This document shows positions 43,514-53,500 of a stretch of 64,000 nt of DNA, piece by piece (position 1 is the first letter of the stretch; each line of letters opens with the position of its first letter). Position numbers and translations under genes: made by a program. Origin of the DNA: Anaerolineales bacterium (GTDB lineage: Bacteria; Chloroflexota; Anaerolineae; 4572-78; J111); the NCBI GenBank assembly GCA_020634855.1, contig JACKAU010000005.1, positions 434,001 to 498,000 on the forward strand, in the 5' to 3' direction. A model generated the notes under the pieces. It was not told where the DNA came from. It saw only the letters and a list, made by a program, of their open reading frames with translations, and ran no database searches.

Positions 43514-44968
43514 TTATTTACGCCAGAAGGCTGAGGTAAACAAAATTAAAACGGTAAATAACTCCAACCGGCCCAACAGCATCAGAAACGATAAAAACCA
43601 TTTGCCCAGCCCCGGTACATGAGCAAAATTGGCGGTTGGCCCCACGCTACCCAATCCCGGACCAATATTGCCCAGGCAGGCAATGGTGGCCCCAATAGCC
43701 GAGATAAAATCCAAACCAATGGCTGTCATGATCAGCGCCGCGGAAACAAAAATCAGCAAATACAGAATAAAGAAGGCCAAAATATTGGTCATAATATTAG
43801 AGGGAACCGCCCGGCCATCGAGCCGCACCGGAATAATAGCCCGGGGGTGAAGCAGCCGCTTCAATTCGACTAAACTGTTTTTGATGATCAGCAGTAGCCT
43901 CACCACCTTGATCCCACCGGCTGTAGAGCCGGCTGAGCCGCCGGTAAACATCAGCATAAAGACGATAAACAGTAGCGGCACAGCCCAGGTCTCGTAATCT
44001 GCCGTCACAAAGCCGGTAGTAGTGACGATGGTGAGCGTTGTGAACATACTGTCTCGAAACGCGCGTTCGATATGCAGACCGTCGTTAACCATTAACCCGG
44101 CCGTATGAATCAGCCCCACGACGATGATACTAAATGTATAAAATCGAAACTCCTCGTTGTGCCACACCCGGTCAAAGCGCCGCTTCAGCGCAAAATAATG
44201 CATGGCAAAATTGGCCCCGGCAAAATACATAAACAGCATAATCACATATTGGATGTAAGGCTGGTCGTTGTAATAGGCAATGCTAAGCTGTTTGGTGGAG
44301 AAGCCGCCGGTGGCCATCGTAGCGAAACTGTGGTTGATGGCATCATACAGCGACATATTGCCCAACATCAACAAAATGGTTTCGATAGCCGTCAACAGAA
44401 AATAGATGAACCACAGCCGTTTGGCCGTTTCTTTGACGCGGGGATGAATCTTATCGGCGGTCGGGCCGGGTACTTCGGCTACAAATAACTGCATTCCTCC
44501 AATGCCCAAAATCGGCATAATGGCCAGTGACAGCACAATGATGCCCATACCGCCGATCCAGTGGGTCATACTGCGCCAGAACAGAATCCCTTTGGGTATC
44601 TCTTCAATATTGTTGAGTACCGACGCTCCGGTGGTAGTATAACCCGACATCGTTTCAAAAAACGCATCGGTGTAGCTGGGGATAGCCCCGCTAAAAACAA
44701 ACGGCAGCGCCCCAAACAGCGACATCATCACCCACCCTAGCGTGACAATTAAATAGCCCTCACGCTTGCCGATATCCGTCCGGTTGCTGTTTAAGGTGAG
44801 GCTCCAACAAGCCCCGCCGAATATCAGTGTGATGGCGCTGGCGATTACAATCGGCAAGATATCATTACTGCCGTAGTACCAGGAAAACGGCAGCCCTGCC
44901 AACATCAACACGCCGTTGATGGTCAGGAGCAGGCCCAGGACATTGATAACAATTTTACTATTGATCAT
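43514..44968 (-). CDS. trkH: TrkH-type potassium uptake channel subunit
   Basis: A membrane protein of 484 residues from the ATG at 44968 (the frame also allows TTG at 44977). The four P-loops are visible: TMSGYTTTGAS, FATMATGGFST, TIVTTTGFVTADYETW and ACLGNIGPGLGSVGP. It has about ten transmembrane helices. This second K+ system is encoded convergent with KtrAB. TrkA is encoded 126 bases upstream on the same strand. Confidence 0.92.
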   Translation of the reverse strand: MINSKIVINVLGLLLTINGVLMLAGLPFSWYYGSNDILPIVIASAITLIFGGACWSLTLNSNRTDIGKREGYLIVTLGWVMMSLFGALPFVFSGAIPSYTDAFFETMSGYTTTGASVLNNIEEIPKGILFWRSMTHWIGGMGIIVLSLAIMPILGIGGMQLFVAEVPGPTADKIHPRVKETAKRLWFIYFLLTAIETILLMLGNMSLYDAINHSFATMATGGFSTKQLSIAYYNDQPYIQYVIMLFMYFAGANFAMHYFALKRRFDRVWHNEEFRFYTFSIIVVGLIHTAGLMVNDGLHIERAFRDSMFTTLTIVTTTGFVTADYETWAVPLLFIVFMLMFTGGSAGSTAGGIKVVRLLLIIKNSLVELKRLLHPRAIIPVRLDGRAVPSNIMTNILAFFILYLLIFVSAALIMTAIGLDFISAIGATIACLGNIGPGLGSVGPTANFAHVPGLGKWFLSFLMLLGRLELFTVLILFTSAFWRK

Positions 44969-44984
44969 GAAAGACAACTAGTCT

Positions 44985-45074
44985 ATTCAGGTGACTGGCG
45001 CTTTTGCGTAAATGAAGAGTTAGGGGTGGCATACAATGCTGCAATTATCCCGATTAAGTGCCGGTCACCTAGTC
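44985..45074. repeat. GGTGACC-type inverted repeat between trkA and trkH
   Basis: The arms AGGTGACTGGCGCTT (about 44990-45004) and AAGTGCCGGTCACCT (about 45057-45071) pair at 13 of 15 positions across a spacer of about 52 bases. It belongs to the dispersed family described under 57655-57690. Confidence 0.6.
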
Positions 45075-45093
45075 TACTGAATATGGAAGATAA

Positions 45094-46437
45094 CTAGTGG
45101 AAAAATTTTTCGACTTCGTAGATAGCTTCCGGTTTGGAAAATACCACTACCCGGTCATCCGGCTTAATGACCGAGTCGCCCACGGTGATGTAACTTTCGT
45201 TGCCACGGATAACCCCGCCAATAATGGCGCCTTTCGGAAAACCCACCAGGTCTTTAACCGCACTCTGGGTAATCTTGGTGTGGGGCTTAACCACATATTC
45301 TACCACTTCTGCATCCGCATCACTGACGTTCATCAGCATGACAATTTCACCCTTGCGAATAAAACTGAAAATGTGGCTGGCTGCAATTAACTTTTGATTG
45401 ATAACGGTATCAATGCCCAACGTTTGCGTCAAAAACAAATAACCCATATTTTCAACTAGGGCAATAGTTTTCTTGACCCCCATCTTCTTGGCCGATAGAC
45501 AGGACAAAATGTTGGTTTCGGTGTCGCCGGTCACGGCGATAAAGGCATCCATATTCTCGATGCCTTCTTCCATCAGTAGGTCAATGTTCCGGCCGTCGCC
45601 GTGCAGAACCATCGTTTTGGTGAGCTGGTTAGCCAACAGATTGCATTTATCACGATTGATTTCGATTAGTTTAACTGAATAATCGGTCCCTAGGCGTTGG
45701 GCGGTTTTGAAACCCAACTTACTTCCTCCTAGGATCATGACGTTTTTGATCTGGATTTTTTGGTGGCCCGTCAAGGTAATAATCTCATCGATGGCGGTGG
45801 TATCGGTGATGATAAAGATCAGATCGTGGCGGCGTAGGCTGTTGTCGCCACTGGGAATGATAGTTTTTTGGTTCCGCACCACAGCCACAATTCGGAATTT
45901 GAGATGGGAATAGGTGCGGGCAATTTCGCTGATCGATTTGTTGACCACCGGCGCATTTTCGGTGACGGTTAACTCCAGCAGAGTCAGCTTGCCGCCTTCA
46001 AATTCAAAAGCGTTTCTGGCCGTTGCTCGTTTGATCAGCCAGGCAATCTCATTCATAGCCAGCTCACTGGGATAGATCATCGAGTCGATGCCCAGCGCGC
46101 CAAAACTGATCGCACATTTATCCTCCAAAAATTCGGAGTTTTCCACGCGGGCAATCGTTGTGGCCGCCCCCAACTGTTTACCGATGGAGGCCGTTAAAAT
46201 ATTGATTTCCTCCCGCTGGGTCACGGCAATCAGCATATCGGCCCTGGCTACGCCGGCATCGCGTAGCGTTTTGATCGAAGTGGCGCTGCCCTCGATAGTA
46301 ATCACATCCGTAGTAGCCTCGACCAGGCCCAGTACATCCGGGTTGATGTCGATCACCGTAATATCGTGGTCCTCTTGAGACAACATTTTTGAGAGGTAAA
46401 AGCCGACTTCTCCCGCCCCGGCAATGATAATTTTCAT
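45094..46437 (-). CDS. trkA: TrkA potassium uptake regulator
   Basis: A 447-residue protein made of two tandem RCK units, the classic TrkA architecture. The first NAD-binding motif is IIAGAGEVGFYLSKML and the second MILGGSKLGFKTAQRLG (here the second Gly pattern is GGSKLG). Each is followed by an RCK_C domain. It controls the TrkH channel encoded just downstream. Confidence 0.93.
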   Translation of the reverse strand: MKIIIAGAGEVGFYLSKMLSQEDHDITVIDINPDVLGLVEATTDVITIEGSATSIKTLRDAGVARADMLIAVTQREEINILTASIGKQLGAATTIARVENSEFLEDKCAISFGALGIDSMIYPSELAMNEIAWLIKRATARNAFEFEGGKLTLLELTVTENAPVVNKSISEIARTYSHLKFRIVAVVRNQKTIIPSGDNSLRRHDLIFIITDTTAIDEIITLTGHQKIQIKNVMILGGSKLGFKTAQRLGTDYSVKLIEINRDKCNLLANQLTKTMVLHGDGRNIDLLMEEGIENMDAFIAVTGDTETNILSCLSAKKMGVKKTIALVENMGYLFLTQTLGIDTVINQKLIAASHIFSFIRKGEIVMLMNVSDADAEVVEYVVKPHTKITQSAVKDLVGFPKGAIIGGVIRGNESYITVGDSVIKPDDRVVVFSKPEAIYEVEKFFH

Positions 46438-46578
46438 GGCGTACCGTCCGTTAAAAGTACAATCCTTTTTTCCATTGTTTGTTTGAGAATTAGTTCACTA
46501 ATTGAATTATGAAATAGATTAAAGCAATTGTAAATGTTTCGCTCGAAATCTTTCTTTGAAACTCGTTAGAGAACAACG

Positions 46579-47385
46579 TTATTCCGTTGAACTCGCCTCC
46601 CCATCCTCATTGTTACCATTCCGATGTTCCTGCTGAGCCAGAAAGTCTCGATCCGCCTCGCTCAATTGGGCCAAGGCCAGCAGATCAGGCCGGCGGGCTT
46701 GCGTCCGCAGCAGCGACTGGCGCCGCCGCCACTCTTCCAGTTTGGCATGATGGCCGGATAGCAGAATATCCGGTACAGCGTGACCCCGAAATTCGGCGGG
46801 GCGCGTATAGTGCGGATATTCCAGCAGCCCCTCCGAGTGCGAGTCTTTGGCCGTGGCTTCGGTATCGCCCAACACGCCGGGGATCAACCGCGTCACCGCA
46901 TCGACCACTATCATCGCGGCGATCTCGCCGCCGGACAAGACGTAATCGCCAATCGATAATTCATCCGTAACCAGGTAGCGGCGCACCCGCTCGTCGATGC
47001 CCTCGTACCGGCCGCAGATGAGCAGCAGGCGCTCAACGGTGGTTAGCGCCTGGGCCGCCGGCTGCGTCAGTAGTTGGCCCTGAGGCGTGAGTAGAATGAT
47101 CGGCGGGTAGCCTTGGCGATGCAGTTCCTCGTAGCCGGACAGGGGAACGTCAATGCCAAGGATGGCTTCCACAGCGTTGAAAATCGGTTCCGGCTTCATA
47201 ATCATGCCGCCGCCGCCGCCGTAGGGGGTATCATCGGTGACGCGATGTTTGCCGGGCGCGTAATCTCGAATGTTGTGCAGCGCGATCTCGATGAAGAGGT
47301 TCTCTTGGGCCCGTTTGATAATGCTGGCTTCAAACGGCCCGGCGAACATCTCCGGAAACAGTGTCAGAATGTCAAAACGAACCAT
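46579..47385 (-). CDS. trmD: tRNA (guanine(37)-N1)-methyltransferase
   Basis: SPOUT methyltransferase that makes m1G37 in tRNAs reading CNN codons. Start at 47385 (MVRFDILTLFPEMF) is chosen over 47406 because the family begins with this block; it lies 4 bases after the stop of the upstream pseudokinase gene. Knot motif: RYEGIDERVRRYL, then SIGDYVLSGGE and VIDAVTRLIPGVLG-type block. Length 268 is normal, with an acidic C-terminal tail. Likely co-transcribed with the pseudokinase gene. Confidence 0.95.
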   Translation of the reverse strand: MVRFDILTLFPEMFAGPFEASIIKRAQENLFIEIALHNIRDYAPGKHRVTDDTPYGGGGGMIMKPEPIFNAVEAILGIDVPLSGYEELHRQGYPPIILLTPQGQLLTQPAAQALTTVERLLLICGRYEGIDERVRRYLVTDELSIGDYVLSGGEIAAMIVVDAVTRLIPGVLGDTEATAKDSHSEGLLEYPHYTRPAEFRGHAVPDILLSGHHAKLEEWRRRQSLLRTQARRPDLLALAQLSEADRDFLAQQEHRNGNNEDGEASSTE

Positions 47386-47389
47386 TGGC

Positions 47390-50179
47390 TCAATCGTTGT
47401 CCTCAATTTGTAGCTCGAACTGGTCTGTCCCTAACGCCACACCGACCGACGGATTACGCAACCCCAAAATAACGAGTTCTCGGCCGGTCTCCTGCTGCGC
47501 ATCATCGAGGATAAACACCTCAATCGAATTCACCTGCTCGCCTTGGGTAAATTCCAGCGTGCCGGGCGTAAAGTCGTAATCCTGGCCCGCTATAGCGTTG
47601 CTGTTGATGACATAATAGTCCACCCGGACCACGCGATCGGCCGGGCGGTTTAGGGAGATGTCGATAATAGCCCGGCCCGCACCTTCATTTATCATATAGC
47701 GGGGCGGGAAACTCAGGAAAATGCGGCTCAGGAAAGGTTGGTTCTCGCTAAACCCAACAATGAGGGGAGTCAGCGTCGAGGGCAGCGGACCACCCTCTGG
47801 GGTGATGGTCGGTTGCAAGCCAGGGTTGTCATCGAAAGCATCAGGCGTACCGTCCAAATCCGTATCTTTGTTTTTGGGGTCCCAGATATTGAGTACCTCG
47901 ACATCATCGCGGACGCCGTCAAAATCGGTGTCCGGCCGCAGCGGGTCGGTCCCCAACTCTTTTAATTCGGCTCCGTCGGGCAGCGTGTCGCCGTCGGTGT
48001 CATAGCTGTTGGGGTCGGTGTTAGCGGCTTGCTCCTCGGCATTGGTCAAGCCGTCTCGGTCGGGATCTTCGGCCATCCGGGTGGCGTGGGCCGTGATAGC
48101 CGTGGCCGTGGCGCCTTGGGCGCGTGTGGCCTCGGCGGCGCTGGCTGCACTCGCCGCGTTTGAGGTCGCGGTTACAAAACCGGCTTGCTCGGCGATTAAG
48201 GCCGGGGCCTGCAGATACAGCACCAACGCGGCGCAGGCGCACAGCATTAAAGCCAGTAGGCTGACCAGCGCCCAACGCACCGGAAAACGGCCGCCGTCGG
48301 TGATCTGGCCGCTGTGCGTCACCGATTGCTGGTTGGTGTCTGTAACCACCACCGAAAAGGTATGCGTTTGGACGTCGCCGACCAGATAGCGCCGGTGGAA
48401 GGCTACTTTAATGTCAGCCGTGCCTTTGTCGCCCACATCCAGTTTGAGCTGCTGGCGTGTCGGCTGGAATTTGAGCCGGTTATCGTCTTTCGGTTGGATG
48501 GTATAACTGGCGGCAGTGTTGCCCTGGTTTTCGATAGTGACCTGCGCGATCTGCTCGCCGGATAGCTCTTGCGGCCACAGGTTACTTTCAAACTGGTAAA
48601 ATGGCGCGATGGTCAAGACCGTCTTAATCTCTTCGATTTGACCGGGATCGTGCTGGTTGACCACTTGAAACGTTAGCGATCGGCGGCCGGCCCGGCTCTG
48701 CGGCGACAGCGGTGGCCGGATTTCGATCTCGACCTCCTCGCGCTCTTGGGGCGAGAGAACGGTCGTAGCCGGCGAAACCGTCACCCACTCGGCCGGGATG
48801 CCATCGACCCGCACCTGGCGGTAATCGTCCTGCACGCCGTTGTTGTGTAGCAACATGCGGTAGGCGACCGCCTCGCCGGGAACGACCGTCTGCGGCCGGG
48901 TGTCGAGCGAGATATTGAGATCGGCCATCGGCAGGGCCGGGGGAGCCGGTTGCGCCTGTTTGTCGGGCAGGGTTAAGGCGTCCAGACACTCGGACAGGTC
49001 TTGAGCCAGCCCCTTGAGGCTCAAGTAACGCTCCGCCGGATCTTTGGCCAGCGCCCGCAGCAATACCTTTTCCACCGATTCCGGCAGGTCGGGCTTCAGC
49101 GAGCGCGGCGCGGGCGGCGGCGTTTCGACGTGTAGGTGGATGGCCTCTTCCAGGTTCGAAGGCCAAAACGGTGGCTGCCCCACCAAAATATCGTACAACA
49201 AAATCCCTAGCGAGTAGACATCGCTGCGCAGATCGGTGCGATGGCCCAGCAGGAGTTCCGGCGAGACCAAATAAATTAGCCGCCGCACCGAAATATGGCC
49301 GGTTTTGATCACCTCCTGGTTAGGTCGCAAAAACCCCAAATTAATCAACACCGGATGCCACATCTGCCCTTCATTGGTTTTGTCCGGTTTGAGCATAATA
49401 TTCTTGGGTTTGGTGCCCGGATGCAAGACGCCGTGCTGGTGCAGATAATCAACGGTCAGGCATAGATGACGACAGAGTTGCAGCAGTTGATTCAGCGGCA
49501 CGTGCTTAAATGATGGACGGGCCTGCTCCAGATCATAGCCGGGGATATACTCCATGATGATGTACAGCATCGAGCCGACCTGCCCGTAGTCGTAAATTTT
49601 GACGATGTTGGGGTGATCCAGTTTGATGGCGGTGCGCACTTCCTGCTGCACCCGCTCTTCGAGGGCCGGTTCGTCGACGCGCTTCAGATCGATCACCTTG
49701 ATAGCGACATCGATACCCAGCTTTTTGTCGTAAGCCTTGAAGACCGCGCCCAACCCGCTGCGATCGAGTACATCATCCAACCGGTAGCGGCTGGCCAACT
49801 CCTCGTTGAGCAGTAGGTTGTTCTTGGTATTCAGAATCTCGCTGTTGGTGCGGGCTTCACGGGGTGAGCGCGGCTGGCTCTTGGCCGGCATCTGCGCCGG
49901 TTTCTTCTTGCCGCGTGTTTGCTGCACAAAGGTGTCGTAAGCTTCCGGTTTGACCATTTGGATCAGGTCGATCAGCTTTTTGAGCTGGCCCTGAGCGCCG
50001 CAGCTTTCCACCAAATGTTGAATCTTCTGATCGCCGCTCATGTCAGGCGTAAAGCCGGCCGCCACATCGGGGAAATGGGCAGCGGCAAACTCATCGAAGG
50101 CTTTGCCGCTAAAGACAAAGTTCAGGAGTTGGTGAATCATCTGTTTTGTTTTGTTGTTGTAGGTCACCCCTTCTCCCAT
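47390..50179 (-). CDS. Pseudokinase receptor: helical N-domain, kinase-like domain, TM, TSP3 repeats, Calx-beta
   Basis: A 929-residue protein. Residues about 10-88 form a small helical domain (LLNFVFSGKAFDEFAAAHF, then SGDQKIQHLVESCGAQGQL) resembling bacterial effector-associated/death-like domains. Residues 131-398 follow the Ser/Thr kinase fold, with VAIK Lys161 and the terminal SPELLLG and DVYSLGILLYD blocks. The catalytic loop reads LHPGTKPKN (Gly255 where HRD has Asp) and the Mg loop reads INLGF (Asn280 for DFG Asp), so catalysis is unlikely. Ig-like beta segments (about 420-620), a transmembrane helix (about 635-660), a thrombospondin-3 Ca repeat region (about 705-787) and a Calx-beta domain (about 820-929) follow. 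AGGAGAG precedes the ATG. Confidence 0.88.
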   Translation of the reverse strand: MGEGVTYNNKTKQMIHQLLNFVFSGKAFDEFAAAHFPDVAAGFTPDMSGDQKIQHLVESCGAQGQLKKLIDLIQMVKPEAYDTFVQQTRGKKKPAQMPAKSQPRSPREARTNSEILNTKNNLLLNEELASRYRLDDVLDRSGLGAVFKAYDKKLGIDVAIKVIDLKRVDEPALEERVQQEVRTAIKLDHPNIVKIYDYGQVGSMLYIIMEYIPGYDLEQARPSFKHVPLNQLLQLCRHLCLTVDYLHQHGVLHPGTKPKNIMLKPDKTNEGQMWHPVLINLGFLRPNQEVIKTGHISVRRLIYLVSPELLLGHRTDLRSDVYSLGILLYDILVGQPPFWPSNLEEAIHLHVETPPPAPRSLKPDLPESVEKVLLRALAKDPAERYLSLKGLAQDLSECLDALTLPDKQAQPAPPALPMADLNISLDTRPQTVVPGEAVAYRMLLHNNGVQDDYRQVRVDGIPAEWVTVSPATTVLSPQEREEVEIEIRPPLSPQSRAGRRSLTFQVVNQHDPGQIEEIKTVLTIAPFYQFESNLWPQELSGEQIAQVTIENQGNTAASYTIQPKDDNRLKFQPTRQQLKLDVGDKGTADIKVAFHRRYLVGDVQTHTFSVVVTDTNQQSVTHSGQITDGGRFPVRWALVSLLALMLCACAALVLYLQAPALIAEQAGFVTATSNAASAASAAEATRAQGATATAITAHATRMAEDPDRDGLTNAEEQAANTDPNSYDTDGDTLPDGAELKELGTDPLRPDTDFDGVRDDVEVLNIWDPKNKDTDLDGTPDAFDDNPGLQPTITPEGGPLPSTLTPLIVGFSENQPFLSRIFLSFPPRYMINEGAGRAIIDISLNRPADRVVRVDYYVINSNAIAGQDYDFTPGTLEFTQGEQVNSIEVFILDDAQQETGRELVILGLRNPSVGVALGTDQFELQIEDND

Positions 50180-50554
50180 TTTCTCTCCTCGAAAATAGTT
50201 GATTATCCTATTCGTTCATGTGCCAAGCGTGAGAACCAATCATCCCGTTTCACCTGCCCTATCATAGAACCGGGATCCTTTCCGGTCTCTCTCCCGCCAA
50301 ACCATTCGTACCGCCGCCGAACGGTTCCTACCATCCGCCGAACGGTTCGTACCGCCGCCGAACGGTTCCCACCGTCGCCGAACGGTTCCTACCATCCGCC
50401 GAACGGTTCGTACCGCCGAAAAATGGTTCGTACCGCTCGCCGAACGATTCGTACCGCCGAAAAACGGTTCCTACCGCTGAAAAATGGTTCCTACCGACCG
50501 CCGAACGATTCCTACCGTCTAAAAACGGTTCCTACCGTTGTTAGCCTCGTGGAT
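50180..50554. other. Intergenic region made mostly of a tandem repeat
   Basis: About 375 bases between the Asp-box gene and the pseudokinase gene. The first 120 bases hold the upstream region of the pseudokinase gene; the rest is the 20-21-base tandem repeat listed separately. Confidence 0.6.
50302..50541. repeat. Twelve-copy tandem repeat of a 20-21-base unit
   Basis: Units follow the consensus ACGGTTCSTACCGYCGCCGA with variants (ACGATTCG..., ATGGTTCC..., ends CGCCGA or CGAAAA). Successive copies are 20 or 21 bases long and contiguous. Each unit contains a small palindrome GGTTCSTACC. There are no spacers, so this is not a CRISPR array. Confidence 0.85.
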
Positions 50555-53500
50555 TTATTTCACCACCGAAATATCCTGCCAGGTTTTGCCTTCATCCGCC
50601 GAGACGAAGATTTGGCCCGCAGCCGTGGCGGCGAAGAGCTGATCGCCGGCGGCTTCGAGACTGGCGACCTCACCGTCGGCTGGTAGGCCGTCGCCGGCGG
50701 TAGGCTGCCAGGTTTGGCCGTTGTCGTCGCTGCGGACGATGCCGCCCTGACCGCCGGCGAACAGGGCGCCGTCGGCGGTGTAGGCGACGGCTAGTAGGCT
50801 GGTTAGATCCGGCGGGCCGGCGATGATCGGCTGGCTGGCCGGTTGCAGGCCGGTTTGCAGCAGCCGCGTGTCGAACTCGAGCGCGGCGGTGAGCGTATTG
50901 TCCGGCGCGACCGTGCTGGAGACAATTGAGAAATATTCATCAGGAGTTGCTTGTTCTTGCCAGGTTTGTCCACCGTCGCCGCTGGTGAACAGGCTTTGGC
51001 TGTAGCCGAACCGGGCGAAGGCGGCGTCGCCGTCCAGGGCAAAGGTCAGCAGGTCGATGGTGCTGCTGTCGCCGGCTGAGGTGAGTACCTCGCTCCAGGT
51101 TTGCCCGCCGTCGTCAGAGCGGTAGACGGTCCCCGCCGTCCCGGCTAGCAGTGTTTTATCGCGAGCATAGTCGGGTGAGAAGGCGACGCGCTGCGCTTTA
51201 AACGTAAACGCCTCGCTCGACTTATCGGTTATGAGCGGGATTTGTTCCCAGGTCTGGCCGCCGTCGGTCGAGCGGTGCAGGCTGCGGCCGGTGGCGACGT
51301 AGAGCGTCTCATCCGCCGCAAAGTTGGGCGAAACGGCCAGCCGATATTGGGTCAAACCGTAGCCGGCGTCTCGCACCGAAAAATCGGTGCGCTGCCAGGT
51401 CTGGCCGCCGTCGTCGCTGGTGTATAGGCCGTTCTGACCGCTGACGATGAACAAAGTTGGATCGGTGTCATCACTAGCGGCGACGGCCAGATCATCGATT
51501 GGGAAATTTTTGGGGGCCGGTTGGGGCGTCGTCCAGACGATGGCGCTGGATCGAAGCTGGGCCAGTTCGCCATTTTCTTCGCCAAACATAAAATCACCGT
51601 TCGGAGTGAAGGTGACGCTGGCAAAGTTGCGGTCGATAAACGGTTTCTGCCAGGGCTGCCAGGTTTGGCCGGCGTCGGTTGAGCGGAACAGCAAACTGGT
51701 GTTCGCGCCCGACGTGTCTCTAAAGAAAAAGTAGATGGTCTGATCGGTCTCAAAATTGGGCGAGAAGAGGATTTTGGCGGGGATCAGGTTGTCGATGCCG
51801 GTTAGCCCGGCCCCGCCTGCCTCCCAGATCAAGCCGCCATCGGCGGAGCGCCATAGGCCGTTGCCGAAGGCCAGGGCCACGTCGCCTTGCGGACTGAGGG
51901 CCAACAGTTCGGCCGGTACATCGAGTACTTGTAGCCATTCCGAAAGACTGCCGTCCGCTTGCACCGTGGTTAAAAAGAGACCTTCCGACCCTTGGGGTAG
52001 CGATTGGCTGGTCAGGACAACGCCATTTTGGCTGAACGCGACCGTATTGGCCGAATTGGCAGTCGGAAACGGCGCGTTGGGGTCCAACTCGGTCAGGGCC
52101 GTCCAGGTTTCGCCGCCATCCAGCGATTGGTGCAGGCCGGCGTAGGTCGTTCGGGCAAAGATGAGCCGGTCCTGGCTAAAGTTGGGCGAAATGTAAAGCG
52201 CCTCGACCCATAGATCGCGCAGGCCATTCATGGCGGCCGTCCAGGATTCGCCCCCATCGGTCGATTTATACAGGCCGCCGGTTTGACCAGGAGCGAGCAA
52301 GCTCACAAACATCGTCTGATCGGTTTCAAAATCAGGCGAAACAGCGACGGCCTTGACCGGCAGGGGCGGCAGATTTTCGCTCAGGTCTTGCCAGGTTTGG
52401 CCGTTATCTTGACTGAGGTAGAGGCGCGGTTCAAAAGAAAACTCGCCGACGCCGGACTCGATGCGGGCCACGGCGGCGCTGCCGGGCAGTTCGACCGCCA
52501 GCACGCTGCCGTCCGGCTCATGCGGTTCGGCCGGCGCGGCGGCGATGTCGGCTTTGAGGTCGGGATCGGGTTGGCCGCCGGTTGAAGCGACCAGCAACTG
52601 CCCATCGAGACCGATCAGAAATAGGCGGTTCGTCGCCGGGTCGATGGCGGCCAGCCGGTAGGCGTGGTGGGGCGGCAGGCGCGTTTCACCCAGCACATCG
52701 AGCGTATCGGCCTCAAGCGTGAGCAGCCGGGGTTGGTCGCGGTCGCTGAGGAAGAGGCGGTTCGTCGCCGGGTTGTACCCGGTGTCGCCAAAAACGCCCA
52801 AAAGCTGGTTGGCGTAACCGGGGTGGGACGTCGCGGCCATGGCCAGCGTTCGCAAGCGGCGGTTGCTGTTGCGGAGATAGCTGGCAAAGGCCCGTTGGCC
52901 GGCCGGGTCCGGCTCGGCGCTGGCGGTCGTAATCTCGGTGTCGGTGAAGGTCAGCGTTGGCTCAAGCGCCAAATCGTACACGTACAAGTAGCTGCCGCCA
53001 TTAGAGCCGGCGACGCCGTTGGGCGTGATGCTGTAGAGCCATTGGTTGTCCGCGTCGAGGCGGCTGTAAGCCACGCACGGGTTCGGGGCCAGGCTGTCGG
53101 GGCGAGGCGCGCTCTGCGGCAGCACCGTGTCGCCGCTGAGGGTGTCGGCGGCCAGGACGGTGACGCCGCAGTTGCTCAAATAGATGACATCGCCGGTTGG
53201 GTCGGGGGCAATTTGGCCGCCCGGATCCAGCGTGGCCAGTTCTAGCAACGTGCCACTGTCAACCACGGTGGCCGGATGGCCGCCGATGTACAGGCGCTGG
53301 CGGCCCGCGTCCAGTGACATCTCGCCGGAGCCGCGTCCCAGTTTGAAACCAAAATCGGCCAGATTGCCCGTTAAGGTGGTTTCGGCCAGCACTTCTAAAG
53401 TGTCGCCGTCCAGCAGACGAATTCGATTGGCGCTGTCGGATACAAAGATTTGGTTCGCCTCGGCATCGAACAACACATCACGCAGATCGATGGCGGTGCT

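Noticed and set aside
50302..50541. CRISPR array
   Set aside because: The units are contiguous with no spacers, and no cas genes lie nearby.
49919..50686. 255-codon plus-strand ORF across the tandem repeat
   Set aside because: It is made of the repeat read as PNGSYRR-type units plus antisense of two real genes.
52664..53245. 193-codon plus-strand ORF inside the Asp-box gene
   Set aside because: Antisense shadow of a GC-rich minus-strand gene.
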